Source: Fulvimarina sp040239565 (GTDB taxonomy: Bacteria > Pseudomonadota > Alphaproteobacteria > Rhizobiales > Rhizobiaceae). Taken from it: a stretch of DNA of 64,000 nucleotides. Shown one piece after another: positions 1 through 8,571 of the stretch (the stretch's first letter is position 1; every line of letters starts with the position of its first letter). Below the pieces are notes generated by a model. The model was not told the DNA's origin. It saw nothing but the letters and a program-made list of their open reading frames with translations, and did not search any database. The stretch covers positions 124,001-188,000 of the forward strand of contig NZ_JBEHWS010000006.1 of NCBI RefSeq assembly GCF_040239565.1, read 5' to 3'. The translations under genes were made by a program, and so were the position numbers.

Positions 1-980
1 ACAATCGATCGCGCCGTGGTTTCGCCGTCAAAGGTGAGAGCCACCTCGAGCACCTCGCATTCCTTAAGGAACAGCCGGGCCGCCTCGTCGCCGGTGCGAA
101 GACGTGCAGCATCCTTCGCGGTCGTCACCAGTTGCAGCCCGCTCTTCCAGGCCTCACCGGAAAGCGAGGAAATATCCTCGGCCGTATAGCGGTGATGATC
201 CGGAAAGGCGCGGCTGCGCTCCACCTTAGCGCCGCAGGCCTTGAGGCTCTCGACGAATTTCTGCGGATCGCCGATCCCGGCAAAGGCGAGGACCCGCATG
301 CCGGAAAGCCGTTCGCCATCCTCGGCCACCAGATGGGCGCGATGCACCGCATGGTTCGACCGTGCGGCTTCGCTGACGACCGCCGCACCCGCCTCGCCAG
401 AGCCGATCAGCAGGACCGATGACGGATAGGCGAACTGTGTCTTCAGTGGCGCGCGCAAGGGGCCGGCGGGAAACACCTCCCAATTTCCGAGGCCACGCCG
501 CGCATCGACCGCGAGAAGCGCATAGTCGCTCTGAAGCTGGGCGCTCTGAAAACCATCGTCCATGATGACGAAGTCGCAGCCCGCATCTTCGATCAGGAGG
601 TTGGCTGCCTTCTGGCGGTTCGCGCAGACCGCTGTCGGCGCCGTCGCGGCAAGAAGCAGCGGCTCGTCTCCCGTCGTCTCGGCCTTGTGGTTATCTGGAT
701 CGACCAGCAATGGCTTGCGGCCTCGCCTCCCATAGCCGCGCGAGACGAAACCCGGTTTGCGGCCGAGCGCCTTGGCTGCCTCGGCAAGCGCGAGTGCCGT
801 CGGCGTCTTGCCGGCGCCGCCCACGGTGAGATTGCCGACGCAGATGACGGGAATGGGCAACGACACGCGCTTGCCGTTCTTCAGATTGCGCGCGGCGATC
901 CGCCCATAGAGATAGCCGAGCGGCGAAAGAAGGGTCGATGCCGTAGAGGGAGCCTGCCACCAGAACGCCGGTGCTTTCAC
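1..980 (-). CDS. lpxK: tetraacyldisaccharide 4'-kinase LpxK (3' end off window)
   Basis: Phosphorylates the 4' position of the lipid A disaccharide at the inner membrane, the step just before Kdo addition by the upstream neighbour WaaA. The frame opens with GTG at 980 (VKAPAFWWQAP) and stays open to the left edge. That is about 326 codons against a usual 330-345, so only the last few residues are missing. The N-terminal P-loop reads NLTVGGAGKTPTAL, the typical LpxK Walker A. The GTG overlaps the waaA stop in a GTGA tetranucleotide, which supports the unusual start and translational coupling. Confidence 0.93.
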   Translation of the reverse strand, partial: MKAPAFWWQAPSTASTLLSPLGYLYGRIAARNLKNGKRVSLPIPVICVGNLTVGGAGKTPTALALAEAAKALGRKPGFVSRGYGRRGRKPLLVDPDNHKAETTGDEPLLLAATAPTAVCANRQKAANLLIEDAGCDFVIMDDGFQSAQLQSDYALLAVDARRGLGNWEVFPAGPLRAPLKTQFAYPSSVLLIGSGEAGAAVVSEAARSNHAVHRAHLVAEDGERLSGMRVLAFAGIGDPQKFVESLKACGAKVERSRAFPDHHRYTAEDISSLSGEAWKSGLQLVTTAKDAARLRTGDEAARLFLKECEVLEVALTFDGETTARSI

Positions 981-2308
981 GATGCACGCCCGTTCTGCGA
1001 ACGTTTTTCCAGGCTGATCGCGAGCCGCAGGGGATTGAGATAGGGCGATAGCGCTTTCATTGTGCGCTCCTGCGCGCCGCGCATGGAGGCAACGCTCTCC
1101 TTGCCTGCCGCTCCCATGGCAGCCCGCCGATCGGGATCGCCGAGAAGCGCATCGACCTCGCGGGTCAGGCCCGCCTCGTCCTTGACAATGGCGCAAGCGC
1201 CATCCTCCAGAAGACGCTGGTAGACGTCCCGGAAATTCTGCACGTAGCGGCCGGAAAGGACTGCGCAGCCGAGAACGGCGGGCTCCATCGGGTTCTGCCC
1301 TCCCTCCCCCGTCAACGACTTGCCGATGAAAGCGATATCGGAAAGCCTCAGATAAAGCCCCATCTCGCCCATCGTATCGCCGAGGAAGATATCCGTCGCA
1401 TCGGTCGGCACCTCGCCCATCGAGCGCTGGACGACACGAAGCCCGGTCGAGCGCAGGTTTTCGGCAATTTCGTTGCCGCGATCGGCATGGCGCGGCACGA
1501 TGACCGTGAGGAGGCCTTTGTGCCTGCGCTTCAGCCCGATATGGCAGGCCGCCGCGGCCAGTTCCTCGCCGGCATGGGTCGACAACGCGGCCCAGACAGG
1601 GCGACTCCCGATCGCCCCCCAAAGCTCCGAAAGGGCATCCTGATCGGCGCTCGGAGCTTCGGAGTCGGCCTTGAGATTACCTGCAACACTCACCGAACCC
1701 GCCCCGAGCAGGCGATAACGCTCGGCATCGATCTCCGACTGCGCGACAATCAGCGCAAAATTCTCGATCAGCGCCTCGGCGAACCAGTGGGCCTTCTTCC
1801 AGCGCTCGAAAGAGCGGTCGGAAAGGCGCGCATTGACGAGGACCTGCGGCACGTTGCGCTCGGAGAGTTGGCGCAACGTCATCGGCCAGAGTTCGCTCTC
1901 GGCAAAGAGCGCGAGGTCGGGTTGCCAGTGGTCGAGAAAGCGCCGGACAGCCGACTTCACATCGAGCGGCACGTATTGGTGGATAACGCAATCAGAGAGG
2001 CGCTTTTCGACGATATCGGCCGAGGTGCGCGTTCCGGTCGTCATCAGCACCGAGAGCCCGTCCGCCGCGATATGCCGTGCGATCGGCGCGACGGCAAGGG
2101 TCTCTCCCACGCTCGCGGCATGAATCCAGACCAGCGGCACGCCTTCGGGCCGCTCGGCGCCGGCATAGCCGAAGCGCTCGCGCTTGCGGATGCCGTCTTC
2201 CTTTCCCTGCCGGGTGCGATAGGCGAGATAGGGGTGAAGCACCGGCGAAACGATTGAGCCGATGAGCTTGTATGCCGAAAGGGCCGCACGTGCCTTGCCT
2301 GCGTTCAT
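977..2308 (-). CDS. waaA: 3-deoxy-D-manno-octulosonic acid transferase (Kdo transferase)
   Basis: Transfers Kdo from CMP-Kdo to the lipid A precursor on the inner membrane. At 443 aa it has normal family length. It shows an N-terminal hydrophobic anchor (residues about 8-25), the motif WIHAASVGE near residue 60 and FAESELWP in the first glycosyltransferase domain, both typical of WaaA/KdtA, and a C-terminal GT-B domain with GEGGQNPMEPA. It overlaps the DUF374 gene upstream by 4 nt (ATGA) and lpxK downstream by 4 nt, so the genes form one operon. Mono- or bifunctionality (one or two Kdo) cannot be read from the sequence. Confidence 0.95.
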   Translation of the reverse strand: MNAGKARAALSAYKLIGSIVSPVLHPYLAYRTRQGKEDGIRKRERFGYAGAERPEGVPLVWIHAASVGETLAVAPIARHIAADGLSVLMTTGTRTSADIVEKRLSDCVIHQYVPLDVKSAVRRFLDHWQPDLALFAESELWPMTLRQLSERNVPQVLVNARLSDRSFERWKKAHWFAEALIENFALIVAQSEIDAERYRLLGAGSVSVAGNLKADSEAPSADQDALSELWGAIGSRPVWAALSTHAGEELAAAACHIGLKRRHKGLLTVIVPRHADRGNEIAENLRSTGLRVVQRSMGEVPTDATDIFLGDTMGEMGLYLRLSDIAFIGKSLTGEGGQNPMEPAVLGCAVLSGRYVQNFRDVYQRLLEDGACAIVKDEAGLTREVDALLGDPDRRAAMGAAGKESVASMRGAQERTMKALSPYLNPLRLAISLEKRSQNGRAS

Positions 2309-3093
2309 GCCGCGCTCACGCTCCGGATCGCCTGTTCGTTGGCGGCTTCGATCGCCTTCGTCACCTCGATGCGCTTTTCCTCGAGCAGAGCCTCGTCGGC
2401 ATCGGCCGGCACGTGGATCGGCTCGCCCACGACGACCGCCATGCGGCCGAACGGCAGCGGCAGCGTCGTCTTATCCCAGGAGGATGCGACGACCCGGCGC
2501 CGGCTCGTGACGGCAGCGCTCGGCAGGATCGGCCGGCCGGAAATGCGCGCCAGCGTCACGATACCGTAACCGGCATCGCGCGGTACGCCCTTGGGCACGT
2601 CAGCGATCATGCAGACACCGTAGCCGGATTTGAGAGCCTTGCGCAGAGCGATCACCGCCCGAGCACCGCCCTTGTCCGACTTCGTGCCGCCCTCGCGTCC
2701 GCCCGAGCCGCGCACGGTGTCGATTCCGAAACGGGTGACGACCTGCGCGTTGATCTCCGCATCGGCATTACGCGACAGAAGCGCGACATAGGGCAGTTCG
2801 ACCGGCCGGAAGATCGGCGCCAGAAGATGCTGGCCATGCCACATGCCGACAATCGCCGGATGATGCTCGAAAATCCGCGCCCGGGCCGCCTCGAAATCGG
2901 TCGCCGGTTTCTGCGTGCGCTCGACGAAGCGCATGAGCCGGTAAATCAGGGTTCCCGCAAACCAGTTGACCAGTTTGGAGCGACCGATGGACTTGAAGGT
3001 CTTGCGGCGAAATCTGCGCACGCGCTTTGCGAGCCCGCTCCCTGGCGGATTCTTCACGCGCGGCTTTGCGATCTCGCCGACTCCCTCGTCCAT
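2305..3093 (-). CDS. DUF374 lysophospholipid acyltransferase-like protein
   Basis: Membrane-associated acyltransferase-like protein of the DUF374 family, almost always found beside waaA in Hyphomicrobiales. The true substrate in the lipid A-Kdo pathway is not established. The chosen start is ATG 3093 (MDEGVGEIAKPRV), giving 262 aa. The frame can be extended upstream to 3393, but that would overlap the DUF4170 gene and add a low-quality Arg-rich stretch. Family-like motifs are GMWHGQHLLAP near residue 75 and VRGSGGREGG near residue 120, followed by PKGVPRDAGYG. It is coupled to waaA by an ATGA overlap. Confidence 0.85.
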   Translation of the reverse strand: MDEGVGEIAKPRVKNPPGSGLAKRVRRFRRKTFKSIGRSKLVNWFAGTLIYRLMRFVERTQKPATDFEAARARIFEHHPAIVGMWHGQHLLAPIFRPVELPYVALLSRNADAEINAQVVTRFGIDTVRGSGGREGGTKSDKGGARAVIALRKALKSGYGVCMIADVPKGVPRDAGYGIVTLARISGRPILPSAAVTSRRRVVASSWDKTTLPLPFGRMAVVVGEPIHVPADADEALLEEKRIEVTKAIEAANEQAIRSVSAA

Positions 3094-3119
3094 GATCTTC
3101 GTCCCGGTTCCGGCCGCGG

Positions 3120-3353
3120 TCAGGTGCGTTCCGGGGTCAGCAGCCGGTGCATGTGAACGATGAAATAGCGCATGGCCGCATTGTCGACCGTCTGCTGGGC
3201 CTTGGAGCGCCACGCCGAAAGGGCGCTCGAATAATCGGGAAAGATACCGACGATATCGAGGTCGTTGAGGTCCTTGAAGTTCACCGACTGAAGATCGTCC
3301 AGCTCGCCGCCGAATACGAGGTGAAGCAATTGCTTTGGTTTCTGCTCGTCCAT
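3120..3353 (-). CDS. DUF4170 small conserved protein
   Basis: A 77-aa soluble protein with the features of DUF4170: FGGELDDLQSVNFKDLNDLDIVG near residues 14-36, then a W-containing helix (YSSALSAWRSKAQQTVDNA) and a C-terminal RYFIVHMHRLL. The family is small, alphaproteobacterial and of unknown function. It is recurrently located between a DUF374 acyltransferase and an inositol monophosphatase-like gene, exactly as here. It lies 26 nt upstream of the DUF374 start and 92 nt downstream of the CysQ-like gene, on the same strand, so it is probably in the lipid A operon. Confidence 0.85.
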   Translation of the reverse strand: MDEQKPKQLLHLVFGGELDDLQSVNFKDLNDLDIVGIFPDYSSALSAWRSKAQQTVDNAAMRYFIVHMHRLLTPERT

Positions 3354-3445
3354 GAGATCTGCTCGCCATGTTTGCGTTTCGTCCGGCGGACACTATCGCG
3401 GTCGCCGCGTCTATCGCCAGCCGTTAAGGCGATTTAGCGACATTC

Positions 3446-4255
3446 TCACATCACCGCATCCGCGAGAGCGCGGGCATCAGCCATCGCCGCGTTCGAGGCT
3501 GCCACGAGAAGTCCATGCCGTTTCGGAAGACGTGTGTAAAGGATGGGAGCACCGTCCCCTTTGGCGAGCGCGGCATTCGCTTTTTCCAGAAGCAGATCGC
3601 CGGCCGCGACATCCCAGTCGTGCGCACGTGGGCGGATCAAAGTCGCGTCGAGCCGCCCGGCCGCGACCTGACAGAGCCGGTAGGCGAGCGAGGGCACACC
3701 GCGATGGGCATCGACCGGCCTCTGCCCGGAACGATCGAGACGCGAATAGGCCGCGCGGAATTTGTCCGGCATCGCGATCGCCAGCCGCTCGTTCAGCTGA
3801 TTGTCCGTCAGAAGATGATCGCCATCGAGCCTGGCATGGCCGGAGCGCGTCACCGTGAACATCTCGTTCGGAACCGGCGCATAGATCGCGCCCGCAAGCG
3901 GCCGATTGCCGGAAATCAGCGCGATCGACACGCACCATGTCGCTTCGCCTCGCAGATAAGCGCGGGTACCGTCGATCGGATCGACCACGAAGAAACGGTC
4001 TTCATGGGTGGTCGACGCCGAACCGTCCAGAACGCTCTCCTCCGAGACCCAGCCATAATCGTTACGCGCTTCGAGCAGCGTCTTCTTCAGATAGCGATCT
4101 ACGGCGTAGTCGCCTTCCGAAACCGGCGAGTTGTTTTCCTTCCACCAGATTTCCGGGTCCTTGCCGAAATAGGACATGGCGACACGACCCGCTTCGCGTG
4201 CCGCGTTTTCGAGAAGTTCCAGTTCGGTGTCTTCGGAAGGAAGGGACTGGTCCAC
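3446..4255 (-). CDS. inositol monophosphatase family / CysQ-like 3'(2'),5'-bisphosphate nucleotidase
   Basis: A 269-aa member of the Mg2+-dependent, Li+-sensitive phosphatase superfamily. The metal-binding motif DPIDGTRAYLRG lies near residues 92-103. The upstream acidic Glu is in WVSEES near residue 70, and the second superfamily motif is HDWDVAAGDLLL near residue 213. Hyphomicrobiales homologues are usually annotated CysQ (hydrolysing PAP from sulfate assimilation), but inositol phosphatase activity is equally possible. It starts 8 nt after the pmbA stop on the same strand, so the two are probably co-transcribed. Confidence 0.88.
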   Translation of the reverse strand: MDQSLPSEDTELELLENAAREAGRVAMSYFGKDPEIWWKENNSPVSEGDYAVDRYLKKTLLEARNDYGWVSEESVLDGSASTTHEDRFFVVDPIDGTRAYLRGEATWCVSIALISGNRPLAGAIYAPVPNEMFTVTRSGHARLDGDHLLTDNQLNERLAIAMPDKFRAAYSRLDRSGQRPVDAHRGVPSLAYRLCQVAAGRLDATLIRPRAHDWDVAAGDLLLEKANAALAKGDGAPILYTRLPKRHGLLVAASNAAMADARALADAVM

Positions 4256-4263
4256 GGTGTTCG

Positions 4264-5637
4264 TCAGCGCCCCGCGATCGTCATCTGCGCAACGCGCAGG
4301 GTGGGTGCGACGACGGAAAATCGCGTGTCGAGATCGTCGGCGGCGGTGAGCGAAAGGAGCATGTCCTTGAGATTGCCCGCGATCGTGATCTCGGAGACGG
4401 GCCGCGTCAGCTTGCCGTTCTCGATAAGGAAGCCGGAAGCGCCGCGACTGTAGTCGCCAGTCACAAGATTGGCGCCGTGGCCGATCATCTCGTCCACGTA
4501 GAGGCCGGTGCCGGTATCGGCGATCAGCTCTTCCGGCGACATCGCGCCGGGCGTCAGAATGACGTTGGTTGCGGACGGCGAGAGCCCTGCACCGGAACGA
4601 GATGCGCGACCATTGGTTTGAAGGCCGAGTTCTTTCGCGGTGGCCGTGTCGAGCAGCCAGGTCTTCAGGATGCCGTTCTCGACCAGCGTCAGCGGTTCGC
4701 CGGCGATACCCTCCCCGTCGAAGGGCTTCGAACCCGGTCGGCGTTTCAGGGTCGGCTCGTCAGTCAGCGTCATCGCCTCGGGCAGAACCTGTTCGCCCAT
4801 TTTGCACTTCAGGAAGCTCGTACCGCGCGCGATCGCCGCGCCGTTGATAGCGGAGACGAGACTCGCGATCAGCCCGCGCGAAACGCGGGGATCGAAGACG
4901 ATAGGCAGCCGACCGGTCGGCATGCCGCCGGGATCGAGCCGTTTGACCACACGCTCACCCGCCCGCAGGCCGATCGCCTCGGGGGCGTCGAGATCGCCAT
5001 AATGGAGGCGGCTGTCGAAGTCGTAGTCGCGCTGCATGCGCGTCCCTTCGCCGCCAACGACGCTGACAGATCGCGAGAAGGAGGTGCGCGTACGATGTCC
5101 GCGAAAGCCGGTCGTGGTCGCCAGAACGAGGCTTACGCTGCCCGACCCGGCACTTGCGCCCCCCGAATTGGTGACGCCCGGCACGGCGCGCGCGGCATCT
5201 TCCATGGCAAGCGCTGCGTCGCGCAGCTGGTCAGAGGCGAGTTCGGTCGGATCGAACTGGTCGAGATCGATCATGTCCTTTGCGAGCCGCTCGGGATCGG
5301 CGAGGCTGGCGAACTCGTCGGGCGGCGAAACCTTCGCCATTGCGACCGCCCGCTCGGCGAGCATCGAGAGATCGGAGCGTGTATCACCCGAAACACTGGC
5401 GACGCGATTACCCACGAAGACCCGCAGCGAGACGCTCTCGGTCTCCGAACTCTCCGTCTCCTCGACTTTGCCAAGACGCACGTCTACGCCCTTGCTGGTC
5501 GCGGTGGCCACCGCGACGTCGGCAGCGTCCGCGCCCGCCTGTTTTACCCGTTCGAGCAGGCGTTCGGCGACGTTCAAGAGCCGCGTCGTGTTCTGGTCCA
5601 TGAAAATGCGATCCGTCGTGAGGTCGTTCATCCGCAT
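4264..5637 (-). CDS. pmbA: TldD/PmbA family metallopeptidase subunit PmbA (TldE)
   Basis: A 457-aa protein of the TldD/PmbA family, the non-zinc partner in the TldD-TldE protease that matures modified peptides and degrades CcdA in E. coli. Family features are VRLGKVEETESSE in the N-terminal domain, FDPRVSRGLIASLVSAINGAAIARGTS split around residue 250, the central GTGLYVDEMIGHGANLVTGDYSRGASG region (given here as landmarks), and a C-terminal EITIAGNLKDML. The start is uncertain: in-frame ATGs occur at 5637, 5631 and 5601. No tldD is in the window. It is the promoter-proximal gene of the lipid A cluster, divergent from the antiporter. Confidence 0.92.
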   Translation of the reverse strand: MRMNDLTTDRIFMDQNTTRLLNVAERLLERVKQAGADAADVAVATATSKGVDVRLGKVEETESSETESVSLRVFVGNRVASVSGDTRSDLSMLAERAVAMAKVSPPDEFASLADPERLAKDMIDLDQFDPTELASDQLRDAALAMEDAARAVPGVTNSGGASAGSGSVSLVLATTTGFRGHRTRTSFSRSVSVVGGEGTRMQRDYDFDSRLHYGDLDAPEAIGLRAGERVVKRLDPGGMPTGRLPIVFDPRVSRGLIASLVSAINGAAIARGTSFLKCKMGEQVLPEAMTLTDEPTLKRRPGSKPFDGEGIAGEPLTLVENGILKTWLLDTATAKELGLQTNGRASRSGAGLSPSATNVILTPGAMSPEELIADTGTGLYVDEMIGHGANLVTGDYSRGASGFLIENGKLTRPVSEITIAGNLKDMLLSLTAADDLDTRFSVVAPTLRVAQMTIAGR

Positions 5638-5701
5638 TTATTGTCCGGGCCCTCTGCCATCAAGGCTTCGCGTTTTTCGGCGAGCAATACTAGAATAAAC
5701 G

Positions 5702-7627
5702 GTGACCCCTCGAATCGATGGACGAGTTTTGGAACACGCAAGCAGCTATTTCCTTGAGATCATCCTGCTTTTGGGCGGCGGCATCGTCGCCGGTACGCTG
5801 TTCAAGCGGATCGGGCTCGGGACCGTGCTCGGCTATCTCATGGCCGGCATCGCGATGGGCCCCCTTCTGGGACTGATCCGCGACGGGGAGGAAATTCTCC
5901 ATATCGGCGAACTCGGCGTCGTCTTCCTGCTCTTCATCATCGGCCTCGAACTGAAGCTCTCCCGGCTCTGGTCGTTGCGCCGGCAGATTTTCGGCCTTGG
6001 CGCCGCGCAGGTTATGGTCACCGCGCTCGGCATCGGCGTCGTCGCCTATCTCCTCGGTTTCGAGATACCCGCCGCGATCGTCATCGGTTTCGGCTTCGCA
6101 CTGTCCTCGACCGCTTTCGGCCTTCAGATTCTCGAGGAGCAGGGCGAAACCAATACGCGGCATGGTCAGTCTGCTTTCTCGGTCCTGCTGTTTCAGGACC
6201 TCGCTGTCGTACCCATCCTCGCAATCATCCCGTTCCTCGCACCCTATTCCTCCGATACCGAGATCAACATCACCCAGATCGCGATCTCGGTCGGAGCCGT
6301 CGTCGGCCTGATTGTCGGCGGCCGGTTCCTGCTCAATCCGCTCTTCCGCATCATGGCCTCGGCCGGTGCGCGCGAGGTGATGCTGGGCGCGGCGCTCTTC
6401 GTGGTCCTCGGATCGGCCATGCTGATGGCGGCGGCCGGCTTCTCCATGGCCATGGGAGCCTTCATCGCCGGCGTGCTTCTGGCCGAATCCTCCTATCGCC
6501 ACGAGCTCGAAGCCAATATCGAGCCGTTTCGCGGCCTGCTTCTCGGCCTCTTCTTCATCGGTGTCGGCCTTTCGATCGACCTCGGGGTCCTGATCGACGA
6601 CTGGATGATCATACTCCTCGCCGCGCCGGCCCTGATGATCAGCAAAGCTGGGCTGCTCTACGGCCTTTCGCGCCTTTTCGGCGAAGGCCATGACAGCGCC
6701 ATTCGGGTCTCGGGGCTTCTATCGCAGGCCGGCGAATTCGGTTTCGTGATCTTCTCGGCCGCTGCGGCAGACAGTATTGTCTCTGCCGAAATCTCCTCGC
6801 TCCTGATCGCCGTCACGACCCTTTCGATGGCGCTGACCCCTCTCTCCACTTACCTTGCCAAACTCGCCCTCAGTCGGGGTGAGGACGAGGAGGAGGAGGA
6901 GATGGACGAGGACTTCGAGGGCGCCGGGTCCGACGTCCTCCTCATCGGCTTTTCCCGCTTCGGCCAGATGGTGGCGCAGGTTCTCCTGTCGAGCGGCCGG
7001 GACGTGACGATCCTCGATTCGTCGGCCGAGCGCATTCGAACAGCGACCAAGTTCGGCTTCCGCATTTTCTTCGGTTCGGGCATGCGCAAGGATGTGCTGG
7101 AAGCGGCCGGTATCCGCCGCGCCAAGATCGTCGCGATCTGCACGAACAAGCAGGAAACGACCAATCGCGTCGTCGATCTCATTCGCGAGGAGTTTCCGAA
7201 CGTGAAGCTCTATGTGCGCGCCTATGACCGCAACCACGCTCTCGCCCTCAGGGCCCGCGGCGTCGACTACGAAATCCGCGAAACGGTGGAGTCCGCCCTT
7301 GCCTTCGGCGGCGCGACCCTCACCTCGCTCGGGGTCGAAGACCAGCTGGCGCGGCGGATCATCGCGGACGTCCGGAGCCGGGACGCCAAACGTCTCAAAC
7401 TGCAGGAGTCCGAAGGCACCACCGCCGGGGCGGACATGGTGATGACTCAGGCTGTGAAACCCGAGCCACTCGTCGAGCCCCACGCCGCGCTCCAGGCCGT
7501 AGAGAACGCCGGCGACGGATCGGAGGATCAGGACGACGTCATCGACGATACCGCACCCCGGCGGCGGCGGCGGGGCCGCCCATTCCGTGGCCGCCGTCTC
7601 AGTTTCCGGAAACAGGCCCGACGTTAA
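5702..7627 (+). CDS. CPA2-family monovalent cation:proton antiporter with RCK (TrkA-N) domain
   Basis: An inner-membrane antiporter of the KefB/KefC/YbaL type, 641 aa. Residues about 8-385 form a polytopic membrane domain of roughly a dozen hydrophobic helices, including ILLLGGGIVAGTLFKRIGLG and the conserved GLELKLSRLW. An acidic linker (EDEEEEEMDEDFEG, about 398-411) leads to an RCK domain starting GFSRFGQMVAQVL (Rossmann nucleotide site), followed by YVRAYDRNHA. The C-terminus is a disordered tail ending in an Arg-rich stretch (RRRRRGRPFRGRR). The start is GTG at 5702; a downstream in-frame TTG is possible. It is divergent from pmbA, 64 nt away. K+ or Na+ specificity cannot be told. Confidence 0.9.
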   Translation: MTPRIDGRVLEHASSYFLEIILLLGGGIVAGTLFKRIGLGTVLGYLMAGIAMGPLLGLIRDGEEILHIGELGVVFLLFIIGLELKLSRLWSLRRQIFGLGAAQVMVTALGIGVVAYLLGFEIPAAIVIGFGFALSSTAFGLQILEEQGETNTRHGQSAFSVLLFQDLAVVPILAIIPFLAPYSSDTEINITQIAISVGAVVGLIVGGRFLLNPLFRIMASAGAREVMLGAALFVVLGSAMLMAAAGFSMAMGAFIAGVLLAESSYRHELEANIEPFRGLLLGLFFIGVGLSIDLGVLIDDWMIILLAAPALMISKAGLLYGLSRLFGEGHDSAIRVSGLLSQAGEFGFVIFSAAAADSIVSAEISSLLIAVTTLSMALTPLSTYLAKLALSRGEDEEEEEMDEDFEGAGSDVLLIGFSRFGQMVAQVLLSSGRDVTILDSSAERIRTATKFGFRIFFGSGMRKDVLEAAGIRRAKIVAICTNKQETTNRVVDLIREEFPNVKLYVRAYDRNHALALRARGVDYEIRETVESALAFGGATLTSLGVEDQLARRIIADVRSRDAKRLKLQESEGTTAGADMVMTQAVKPEPLVEPHAALQAVENAGDGSEDQDDVIDDTAPRRRRRGRPFRGRRLSFRKQARR

Positions 7628-7706
7628 AAAACGGCGCGTAAACAGCGGAGACTGGAGTTTCGGCAATCTGGCGCGTTTCGAAAAGAAACGACTGCATCAG
7701 GCTTTG

Positions 7707-7746
7707 CGCCTTTATCTCTTAAAGGCGTAGACCGCATTATGCGGTC
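7707..7746. terminator. two consecutive hairpins after the antiporter gene
   Basis: Downstream of the antiporter stop there is a perfect 8-bp stem (cgccttta / taaaggcg, loop tctct, 7707-7727). It is followed at once by a 7-bp stem with a 3-nt loop (gaccgca tta tgcggtc, 7730-7746). There is no T-run on the plus strand, so this is at best a weak or factor-assisted terminator, or a processing site ahead of the small secreted protein gene at 7821. Confidence 0.35.
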
Positions 7747-7820
7747 AGCGAACAATGTTCCGCCGCGTTCTCCTGTCATCCGCTACCCGAACACGCATAA
7801 CGCACGATGAGTCCCCGACT

Positions 7821-8093
7821 ATGAACCGCATTTTCACGCTCGCGATCGCCGCGGTACTTTTGGCCAACTTCGCCTTTGCGCAGACGGCAATGGCGGAGGT
7901 TCGGTTCGGCGACAATGTCCGCATCGGAGGACATGACGTGTCGAACCAGACCTTCACGCGCGAACGCCGCGGCGAGTACTACATCTACGAAAACCAGCCG
8001 AAGAAGGCCGGATGCGTGATCCGGCAGAACCGCGACGGTTCAAAGACGAAAGTGTGCAGGCTCAAGCGCAAACCGGTCGACAAGAAACGATAA
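7821..8093 (+). CDS. small secreted protein of unknown function
   Basis: A 90-aa protein with a clear Sec signal peptide (MNRIFTLAIAAVLLANFAFA, probable cleavage near AQTAMA-EV at residue 27). The short mature domain is rich in Arg/Tyr (FTRERRGEYYIYENQ) with two Cys (KAGCVIRQN and KVCRL) that could form a disulfide, and a basic Lys/Arg tail. The start was chosen at ATG 7821; the frame extends upstream to 7755 but would bury the signal peptide. I do not recognise a characterised family. It is probably periplasmic and monocistronic. Confidence 0.7.
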   Translation: MNRIFTLAIAAVLLANFAFAQTAMAEVRFGDNVRIGGHDVSNQTFTRERRGEYYIYENQPKKAGCVIRQNRDGSKTKVCRLKRKPVDKKR

Positions 8094-8165
8094 GCTTTCC
8101 CGAGCTCGGACAGCGGAGACGACCGCCTTCGAGGAGCGGAATTAGGCGCGCGCGGCGTGCGCGCA

Positions 8166-8387
8166 TCAATCGTCGGGCTTGTGCAGTTCCGAAGCGAGCT
8201 TCAGCACCTTCGATCCATCGTCCTGCTCGATCAGATAGGCCTCGTTGCCCTCTTCGCCCTTGCGGGTGATCTCGCTGCCATCGATCGTCTTGGTGACCTC
8301 TTCGGCCCAGTGGTCCTGCACCTTGCCCTTGGCGGTGCCATTGCCCCAATTCCACGCAACGTATTGCCCCTTCTGAAATGCGACCAT
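8166..8387 (-). CDS. DUF2945 / hypervirulence-associated TUDOR-like domain protein
   Basis: A 73-aa protein starting MVAFQKGQYVAWNWGNGTAKG at 8387. The short beta-rich fold with KGKVQDHW.EEVTKTIDG.EITRKG.EGNEAYLIEQDDG.KVLKL.SELH matches the DUF2945 (HVA1) pattern, a small SH3/TUDOR-like module common in alphaproteobacteria and fungi. Its function is unknown. A longer frame to 8453 has no family similarity in its extra part. It is convergent to the small secreted protein and divergent from topoisomerase IB. Confidence 0.8.
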   Translation of the reverse strand: MVAFQKGQYVAWNWGNGTAKGKVQDHWAEEVTKTIDGSEITRKGEEGNEAYLIEQDDGSKVLKLASELHKPDD

Positions 8388-8571
8388 TGCTCGATGCCTC
8401 TCGTTGGTACTGAGGCATGAAAGCTTGGATCGTGGGCCATCGTTCCCAAACATGAGCGCTTTGTCGCAACTGCCACTTCAGTGACCTGCGGAAACCGACG
8501 CGGCATTTGGTAGCGTTCCGGAACCCGCGGCTCTGCGCAGGGTTTGGAGTCTCGTTTTCGACCTTTCAGAG

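Noticed and set aside
3937..5757. Roughly 600-codon plus-strand frame over pmbA
   Set aside because: It is the antisense shadow of pmbA and the CysQ-like gene, rich in Arg/Gly/His without domain motifs.
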